Assembly (NCBI GenBank): GCA_946480055.1
Contig: CAMLID010000009.1
Span: 21,567-85,566 of the forward strand
DNA: 64,000 nucleotides
Direction: 5' to 3'
Source: an uncultured Lysobacter sp.
GTDB taxonomy: Bacteria > Pseudomonadota > Gammaproteobacteria > Xanthomonadales > Xanthomonadaceae
A program made the translations under genes and the position numbers. The notes beneath the pieces were generated by a model. That model made no database searches. It saw only the letters and a program-made list of their open reading frames with translations, and was not told the DNA's origin. Positions 58,901 to 64,000 of this stretch are shown here, piece by piece. Positions within the stretch are counted from its first letter, which is position 1. Every line of letters starts with the position of its first letter.

Positions 58901-61900
58901 TCGCCGACGCCAGCCTGGACACCGAACTCACCGCGCTCGACCTGAGCGAGTACGGCCAGCTCGACGACGACGTCGCTCCGGCCGGCCTGGTGCGCGGCCA
59001 CAGCGCGGCCGACCTGGATGCGCCGGAACAGGAAGCGCCCGTGGGTGCCGAGTTCGTCGGCGTCATCGCGGGCGCCATCGCGTCGGTCAGCTCGGACGAC
59101 GATGCCCTGGCTGCGGCCGCCGAGGCCGAACGCGCCGCCGCCGAACGCGCCGAAGCCGAGCGTGTCGAAGCCGAACGCATCGCTGCGGAGCGTGCAGAAG
59201 CCGAACGCATCGACGCCGAGCGCATCGCTGCGGAGCAGGCCGAAGCCGAGCGAATCGCCGCCGAACAAGCCGAGATCGAACGTGCCGAGGCCGAGCGCCG
59301 CGCCGCCGAGCAGACCGAAGCCGAACGTGCCGAAGCCGAGCGTCTTGCCGCGGAGCAAGCCGAGGCCGAGCGTGCCGAAGCCGAGCGCCTTGCCGCGGAG
59401 CAGGCCGAAGTCGAACGTGCCGAAGCCGAGCGTCTTGCCGCCGAGCAGGCCGAAGCTGAGCGCGCCGAAGCCGAGCGCCTTGCCGCCGAACAGGCCGACG
59501 CCGAACGTCTCGAAGCCGAGCGTATCGCTGCCGAACAGGCCGAAGCCGAGCGTGTCGAGGCCGAGCGCCTCGCCGCGGAACAGGCGGAAGCCGAACGCAT
59601 CGCCGAAGAAGAGCGCGAGTACGCGCGTCTGGAAGCCGAATACGCCGAAGCCGAACGCGCGACCCGCGAACAGCAGGCGGCCGCCGAAGCGGCGATCGCC
59701 GCCGCGGTCGCGCCGGGTGCCGATGCCTTGGCGCCTCAGCCGGCTGCGAACGACGAGGCTGCCGAGCTGGCAGTCGGCGACGTCGCCGAAACCGTCGAAA
59801 CGGCCGAGGCCGCGCCGCTGCCGGAAACCCTGGCACGCATCCTCGACGCCAACCCCGATCCGGACGAAGCGCTGGACCTCAGCGAGCTCGATCCGGAGCT
59901 GGTCGACATCTTCGTCGAGGAAGCCGGCGACCTGCTCGACGAGTCCGACGGTCACGTGGTCCGGCTGCGCGAGATGCCGAACGAGCGCGAACCGCTCGTT
60001 GGCCTGCAGCACAATCTGCACACGCTCAAGGGCAGTGCGCGCATGGCCGGCATCATGGCCGTGGGCGAACTCGGTCACGCCATGGAGTCGCTGCTCGAAG
60101 CGGTAGTCGACCAACGCAGCGAACTCGGCCGCGACGGCGTGCCCTTGCTCGAGCGCGGTTTCGACCGTCTGCACGCGATGATCACCCGGGTCGGCGCGCG
60201 TCGTGCGATCGCCATGCCCGAGGCGCTGATCTCCGAATTCGATGCCCGCGCTCGTGGCGAGATCTACACCGCCCCGACCGTCACCGACGACGGCACCATC
60301 ATCCCGGCGACCGCGCCCAAGGTCGAACTCAAGCCGCTGTCGGCGCCGTTGGTCGAAATGGACGCCGGCGACGACGAGGACATCGGCGTGCGCGCGCCGC
60401 AGGAACAGGTGCGTATCCGCGCCGACCTGCTCGACCGTCTGGTCAACTACGCCGGCGAAGTGGCGATCTACCGTGCCCGCCTGGAGCAGCAGCTGGGTGC
60501 GTTCCGCGGCGCGATCGCGGAAATGGCGCAGACCAACACGCGTATGCGCGACCAGCTGCGTCGTCTGGAAATCGAAACCGAAGCCCAGATCATCGCGCGC
60601 TACCAGCGCGAGGGCGACGTCAGCGACCAGTCCTTCGATCCGCTTGAGCTCGACCGCTTCTCCAACCTGCAGCAGCTCTCGCGAGCGCTGTCGGAGTCCG
60701 CGGCCGACCAGGGCAGCCTGCAGACCACGCTCGACGACCTCACGCGCCAGTACGAAACCCTGCTGCTGCAACAGTCGCGAGTCAGCTCGGACCTGCAGGA
60801 AGGCCTCATGCGCACGCGCATGGTGCCGTTCGATGCGCTGCTGCCGCGCCTGCGCCGCGTCGTGCGCCAGGCCTCGGGCGAACTGGGCAAGCAGGTCCAG
60901 CTCAAGCTCGACGGCGCCCAGGGCGAACTCGATCGCAACGTGCTCGAGCGCATGACCGCGCCGCTGGAGCACATGCTCCGCAACGCCGTCGCGCACGGTC
61001 TGGAAGCGCCCGCGCAACGCAAGAAGGCCGGCAAGCCGGAAGAGGGCACGGTCCGCATCGCGGTACGCCGTGAAGGTTCCGAAGTCGTGCTGGAAGTGGC
61101 CGACGACGGCGCCGGTCTGAACCGCGCCGCGATCCGTCGCCGCGGCGAAGAACGCGGCCTGGTTCGCAGCGAAGCGGTGCTGGCCGACAGCGACCTCGAC
61201 GCGCTGATTCTGGAGCCGGGCTTCTCCACCGCCGACGAGGTCAGCCGATTGGCCGGCCGCGGCGTCGGCATGGACGTGGTCGCCAGCGAAGTACGTCAGC
61301 TCGGCGGCACGCTCGACATCCAATCGCGTCCGGGCCACGGCGTCACCTTCACGCTGCGCCTGCCGCAGACGCTCGCGGTCACCCAGGCGGTGTTCGTGCG
61401 CATCGGCGACACCACCTTCGCGGTGCCGATCGCCTCGGTGCGCGGCGTCGGCCGGATCGCGCGCGAGGGCCTCGAAGCCGAAGGCGCGAACTACCGTTAC
61501 GGCGGCGAAGACTACGCCGTGCACGATCTGGGCCTGCTGCTCGGCCATGCTCCGGCCAGGGCCGAAGGCCAGTTGCAGATGCCGCTGCTGCTGATCCGCT
61601 CCGGCGATCTGCGCGCCGCGGTCACTGTCGACCAGGTCGTCGGCAACCGCGAAATCGTGGTCAAGCCGGTCGGACCGCAGGTCGCCTCGGTGCCAGGCAT
61701 CTTCGGCGGCACCATCATGGGCGACGGCCGCGTGGTCGTGATCCTCGACGTCGCTCCGCTGGTGCGTCGTCACGCTCTGCTGCCGCGCGATCACGTGCCG
61801 GCGCCGGTGGTTCCGATCGAAACCCGCCGCGTGCCGCTGGTGATGGTGGTCGACGACTCGGTCACCATGCGCAAGGTCACCGGCCGCGTGCTGGAGCGCC

Positions 61901-62211
61901 ACAACTTCGAGGTCGTGACCGCGAAGGACGGCCTCGACGCGCTGGAACGTATGACCGACGTCGTGCCCGACCTGATGCTGCTCGACATCGAAATGCCGCG
62001 CATGGACGGCTACGAGCTGGCCACGACGATGAAGTCGGACGCGCGCCTGCGCGACGTGCCCATCGTGATGATCACCTCGCGTACCGGCGACAAGCATCGT
62101 CAACGCGCGTTCGAGATCGGCGTGGAACGCTACCTGGGCAAGCCTTACCAGGAGCCGGAATTGATGCGTAACGTGTTCGAATTGTTGGGAATCGCGCGAC
62201 ACCATGAGTGA
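55918..62211 (+). CDS. chpA: Hybrid chemotaxis kinase ChpA (PilL)
   Basis: A 2097-residue CheA-like hybrid. The first about 570 residues are FimL-like helical domains. Hpt-like modules have phosphoryl-acceptor His at 692 ([12 protein letters not shown]), 890 (HTLNGAFAM, altered) and 1368 ([11 protein letters not shown]). An Ala/Glu/Arg repeat occupies about 1063-1255. The kinase core has [14 protein letters not shown] (N box), DDGAGLNR (G1) and GRGVGMDVV (G2). It ends with a CheW-like domain and a receiver with Asp 2023 ([13 protein letters not shown]). It phosphorylates PilG and PilH. Its last eight bases overlap the next gene. Confidence 0.96.
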   Translation: MTALREAIDTTTLGWIKPELDETLRQARQEIEAYAEDPTDTSRMRFCASHLHQVHGTLRMVELYAPAMVAEEMERLALALQQGQVGDRDEACAALMRGVVLLPDYLERLQGGHRDIPIVLLPLLNELRASRGEPGLNESVLFAPDLDRPLPAHLAPPPPSSAARGNTNLHLSALRDALAAWPEDGAPADAGKLAQAVDGLLADVVLEPVRRMLWVASSVAGALRDGALPATRALRQAFGGVEREARQMLADDGFAAPRGEPAAEPTRQLLYHVAHSDGRHPALDDLRQTFELDSHLPSESELEHARGSLSGRNRALLDTVSAAIKEDLLRVKDALDLHLRTNQTDASQLRPQVEALARVSDTLGMMGLGVARTVVLQQRDAMIEIAEGKRPADEGALLDVAGALLYVDASLDDQVSRLGLPEAKADEDLLAGESRKVLDVVVREAIANFGDARQSFVAFVETNWDHAELVEVPRVLDEVAGALRMLELPLPADYLTGVKRYTEVELIGRHRVPNGQQLDTLADALASLEYYLEALREQRPNRDDILDIARQSLEALRYWPLPEIVREPDPSVAAAEATAAAGRIELPEASEIDAMVAGRSHLDYVAPEIQAAAPVAPAPAPQAEPVPAVAELPRQSAATGGFAHSDDIDDEIRDIFLEEFQEEIGNLDELLPAWREAPEDLERLYPIRRVFHTLKGSGRLVGAKTLGEFSWKIESLLNRVRDHGRTVSPELIDLVGHAHRALPQLYSALRNEGPVTADLAGIEAHADLLATGEEAFYRPMHIVAPTVPAVEIPAEPVPEAVAEVPVAVEPESFVLDIEPEAAPAVEAEIVEAATPVAAVEPGSVPASVDAVLLEILDTEVTGHLVTIQRWLAAAQAAPSPADDGLQRAIHTLNGAFAMTEVPVITDVIAPTEVYVKRLLAAGSPASDEGVAAIGAVAVAIERTLASLKSEPQSVPVFPGLAERMLALRDSLPDARSNLQFEEPHLETVESVESPFADASLDTELTALDLSEYGQLDDDVAPAGLVRGHSAADLDAPEQEAPVGAEFVGVIAGAIASVSSDDDALAAAAEAERAAAERAEAERVEAERIAAERAEAERIDAERIAAEQAEAERIAAEQAEIERAEAERRAAEQTEAERAEAERLAAEQAEAERAEAERLAAEQAEVERAEAERLAAEQAEAERAEAERLAAEQADAERLEAERIAAEQAEAERVEAERLAAEQAEAERIAEEEREYARLEAEYAEAERATREQQAAAEAAIAAAVAPGADALAPQPAANDEAAELAVGDVAETVETAEAAPLPETLARILDANPDPDEALDLSELDPELVDIFVEEAGDLLDESDGHVVRLREMPNEREPLVGLQHNLHTLKGSARMAGIMAVGELGHAMESLLEAVVDQRSELGRDGVPLLERGFDRLHAMITRVGARRAIAMPEALISEFDARARGEIYTAPTVTDDGTIIPATAPKVELKPLSAPLVEMDAGDDEDIGVRAPQEQVRIRADLLDRLVNYAGEVAIYRARLEQQLGAFRGAIAEMAQTNTRMRDQLRRLEIETEAQIIARYQREGDVSDQSFDPLELDRFSNLQQLSRALSESAADQGSLQTTLDDLTRQYETLLLQQSRVSSDLQEGLMRTRMVPFDALLPRLRRVVRQASGELGKQVQLKLDGAQGELDRNVLERMTAPLEHMLRNAVAHGLEAPAQRKKAGKPEEGTVRIAVRREGSEVVLEVADDGAGLNRAAIRRRGEERGLVRSEAVLADSDLDALILEPGFSTADEVSRLAGRGVGMDVVASEVRQLGGTLDIQSRPGHGVTFTLRLPQTLAVTQAVFVRIGDTTFAVPIASVRGVGRIAREGLEAEGANYRYGGEDYAVHDLGLLLGHAPARAEGQLQMPLLLIRSGDLRAAVTVDQVVGNREIVVKPVGPQVASVPGIFGGTIMGDGRVVVILDVAPLVRRHALLPRDHVPAPVVPIETRRVPLVMVVDDSVTMRKVTGRVLERHNFEVVTAKDGLDALERMTDVVPDLMLLDIEMPRMDGYELATTMKSDARLRDVPIVMITSRTGDKHRQRAFEIGVERYLGKPYQEPELMRNVFELLGIARHHE
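59104..59680 (+). repeat. 45-bp (15-residue) repeats in chpA
   Basis: About ten tandem units of the form [15 protein letters not shown], with two 10-residue short units, encode about 190 residues almost wholly of Ala, Glu, Arg, Gln and a few Leu/Ile/Val. Units differ at single codons, as in old tandem duplication. The five-residue sub-period with i/i+4 Glu-Arg pairs suggests a single alpha helix. Confidence 0.9.
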
Positions 62212-63778
62212 TTCGAGCAGACGAGTGGTGTTGCTGGCGCGCGAAGGCGCGGCCCGCGACCGCCTGCGCGGCGCCCTCAACGACGCCGGCGCGCAATTGG
62301 TATTGGAAGCCGATCCGACCCGGTTGCAGCCGGCCGAGCTCAGTGCGGTCGCTCCGGACGTGGTCGTGGTCGCACTCGACCAGGTCACCGAGGACGCGCT
62401 GGACCGTTTCGAAAGCGTGCTGGTCGATCCCTCGATCGAAGTGCTGTTCGAGGAAGCCGAGCTCGCCGCCACCCGCGAAGGTTGGGACGCGGCGCGCTGG
62501 GTGCGTCACCTCAGCGCCAAGCTGCACCACCACAACGACGTGCTGCCGCCGGGCCGCGAGCCGGAAGCGGAGCAGGCGCTGTTCGCGCCCGAGGCCGACC
62601 GTCCCTACGTGCCGCCGATGCGCGAAGAAGCCTACGCCGGCTTCGACCCGGTGGCCGCCGAGATTCCCAGCGGTGGCCTGTCTTTCGTCGCCAGCGACCA
62701 TGTCGCAGAGCTGCCGCCGGCCTTGCCGCCGGAACTGCCTGAGCTGCCGCAGATCGAGATCGAAGGGGTGCTCGACGATGCCCCAACCGAGCTGAAGCCG
62801 TTCGAATCGACGTTCGATATCGACGCCGATCCCGACGCTGCGCCCGTGGCCGAGGCCGCGGTGGAGCTGGCGCCGTTCGAGTCCAGTTTCGACTTCGAAG
62901 CCGAGCCAGAGTCCGAGCCCGAGCGCACCGCCGTCGCGCCGGCACCGGCCGCCGCAGCGCCGGTGATGATGTACGAGACCAAGTTCGAGTTCGTCTCCGA
63001 ACGCGTGCCGCCGCCGCTGCCGCCGGAATCCGCGTCGGCCGAGGCTGCAGCGACTGAAGCCGCAGCGACCGACCCCGCGCCGCGTGCCGAGGTCGAGAAG
63101 GCGCCGGTGATCGCGCCGGATTGGGGCTTCGACGACGAAGCGCCGGCTCTGCGTCAGACCGAACAGGCCGCGAACGCCGACAGTCGCTTGCGTCACGATC
63201 TCGGCGCGATCGAAGAACGTATCTCCTCGATGGAGCTGGTCGACGATCGCCCGAGCCAGGCCGTCGGCGGCGCCGTGCTGGTCCTGGCCGGTATCGGCGG
63301 ACCCGACGCGGTGCGGCAACTGCTGGGCGCCATGCCCGAAGACTTCCCGCGTCCGCTGCTGGTGCAACAGCGCCTCGACGGCGGCCGCTACGACAAGCTG
63401 GTCGCGCAGATGCAGCGCGCGACTTCGGTGCTGGTGAAGCTGGCCGAGCCGGGTTCGCGCGCGATCGCCGGGGTGATCTACATCCTGCCCGCGGGCATCG
63501 GCATCAACGTCACCGACTCCGGCATCCAGTTCAACGACGACGGCAGCGACGTGCTCGCGGCCTTGCCGCCGGCCGACAGCGCGGTGCTGATGCTCAGCGG
63601 CAGCGATCCGAACCTGGTCGATGCGGCGATGAACCATGCCTGGGCCGGCGCGCTGGTCGCCGGTCAGGCGCCCGACGGCTGTTTCGACGCGGCCGCGCCC
63701 AACGCGCTGATCGCGCGCGGCGGCGAAGCGGGCCAACCGGCCGAACTGGCCGCGCGCCTCGCCGCGCGCTGGTCCTGA
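62204..63778 (+). CDS. CheB-like protein of the Pil-Chp cluster, probable pseudo-esterase
   Basis: A 524-residue protein overlapping chpA (ATGAGTGA). Residues 1-100 resemble a degenerate receiver ([26 protein letters not shown]). Residues about 110-330 are an acidic, Pro-rich linker. Residues about 355-524 align with CheB methylesterase: [34 protein letters not shown], where CheB has an ASTGGP and VQHM. The nucleophile Ser is Gly 363, the Thr is Ile 364 and the catalytic His is Gln 389. It may be a scaffold or sequestering CheB homologue (ChpB position) rather than an enzyme. Confidence 0.86.
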   Translation: MSDSSRRVVLLAREGAARDRLRGALNDAGAQLVLEADPTRLQPAELSAVAPDVVVVALDQVTEDALDRFESVLVDPSIEVLFEEAELAATREGWDAARWVRHLSAKLHHHNDVLPPGREPEAEQALFAPEADRPYVPPMREEAYAGFDPVAAEIPSGGLSFVASDHVAELPPALPPELPELPQIEIEGVLDDAPTELKPFESTFDIDADPDAAPVAEAAVELAPFESSFDFEAEPESEPERTAVAPAPAAAAPVMMYETKFEFVSERVPPPLPPESASAEAAATEAAATDPAPRAEVEKAPVIAPDWGFDDEAPALRQTEQAANADSRLRHDLGAIEERISSMELVDDRPSQAVGGAVLVLAGIGGPDAVRQLLGAMPEDFPRPLLVQQRLDGGRYDKLVAQMQRATSVLVKLAEPGSRAIAGVIYILPAGIGINVTDSGIQFNDDGSDVLAALPPADSAVLMLSGSDPNLVDAAMNHAWAGALVAGQAPDGCFDAAAPNALIARGGEAGQPAELAARLAARWS

Positions 63779-63792
63779 GGAAACCGAACGAC

Positions 63793-64000
63793 ATGTCCGA
63801 GCAGAACACCACCGTGCAGAGCGACATCCGAGGCGTGCTGATCCAGGTCTCCGGCGCGCGCCTGCTGCTGCCCAACGCCACCATCGCCGAGGTGCTGTCC
63901 TATGCGCCGCCGGAGCCGATCGCCGACGCGCCGCACTGGCTGCTCGGCCGTCTGCGCTGGCGTGGCTGGCAGCTGCCGCTGATCGCGTTCGCCGAGATGG
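63793..64000 (+). CDS. CheW-like protein, ChpC position (3' end outside window)
   Basis: Only the first 69 residues are visible. MSEQNTTVQSDIRGVLIQVSGARLLLPNATIAEVLSYAPPEPI and DAPHWLLGRLRWRGWQLPLIAFAEM match the CheW barrel opening. It follows the CheB-like gene by 14 bases and so occupies the chpC position of the Pseudomonas cluster. Length and end cannot be given. Confidence 0.85.
   Translation, partial: MSEQNTTVQSDIRGVLIQVSGARLLLPNATIAEVLSYAPPEPIADAPHWLLGRLRWRGWQLPLIAFAEM

Noticed and set aside
57202..62472. Minus-strand open frame of 1756 codons opposite chpA
   Set aside because: Translation is the antisense of a clear kinase gene and has no domain of its own. At about 70 % GC such shadows are expected.

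Overview
The window is about 70 % GC, and gene content, gene order and dispersed repeats all point to a Lysobacter-like member of the Xanthomonadaceae. Supporting signs are the ruvC-ruvA-kup-ruvB-ybgC-tolQRAB-pal-cpoB cluster, a gshB-tonB pair divergent from pilG, a pil-chp chemosensory cluster with a giant ChpA, and many palindromic repeats of the GGAGCGGCGTAAGCCGCGA type. It is core chromosome. I see no prophage, integrase, insertion sequence, CRISPR array or recognisable defence locus.

Layout. 1-1761: end of an ABC-F ATPase (YheS). 1762-2700: noncoding repeat zone with a 76-bp REP tandem array, a four-hairpin element and a hexanucleotide array. 2702-11773: NHL/M23 secreted protein, FmdB-type zinc ribbon, DUF3011 protein, aspS, GNAT acetyltransferase, DUF4832 secreted protein and an alpha/beta hydrolase, separated by REP pairs. 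11882-22773: YebC, the Holliday-junction genes ruvC, ruvA and ruvB with the potassium transporter kup between the last two, then the complete Tol-Pal operon. 22913-24653: queE, queC, tRNA-Lys and its terminator. 24652-31047: mostly minus-strand genes (GAP-family membrane protein, an acidic hypothetical protein, pip, recQ, dps) and one plus-strand secreted protein. 31149-38913: hrpA, two tandem paralogous secreted proteins and relA. 38969-50048: a membrane-anchored repeat protein, a GT2/GT4 glycosyltransferase, mrcB with an LpoP-like lipoprotein, yoaA, a VOC protein, tsaB and a signal peptidase. 50131-64000: tonB and gshB on the minus strand, then pilG, pilH, pilI, pilJ, chpA, a CheB-like gene and a CheW-like gene cut by the window edge.

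How the genes work together. The ruv and yoaA/recQ products serve recombination and repair. The Tol-Pal set spans inner membrane, periplasm and outer membrane for envelope constriction. PBP1b and its neighbouring lipoprotein probably form a synthase/activator pair. The final 12 kb encodes the Pil-Chp pathway controlling type IV pilus twitching, with a TonB that by synteny matches TonB3 of Pseudomonas.

Most interesting signals. (1) The REP hairpins keep a paired stem through compensatory changes and always carry a GNRA-type tetraloop. (2) A REP is inserted in frame inside tsaB. (3) A second, diverged copy of the ruvA start, with its own ribosome-binding site, forms a 44-codon leader ORF whose stop overlaps the ruvA start, and two strong hairpins lie between the copies. 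(4) The CheB-like Chp protein lacks the catalytic Ser and His. (5) ChpA carries a roughly 190-residue Ala/Glu/Arg 15-mer repeat that looks like a single alpha helix. (6) An LpoP-like lipoprotein is coupled to mrcB.
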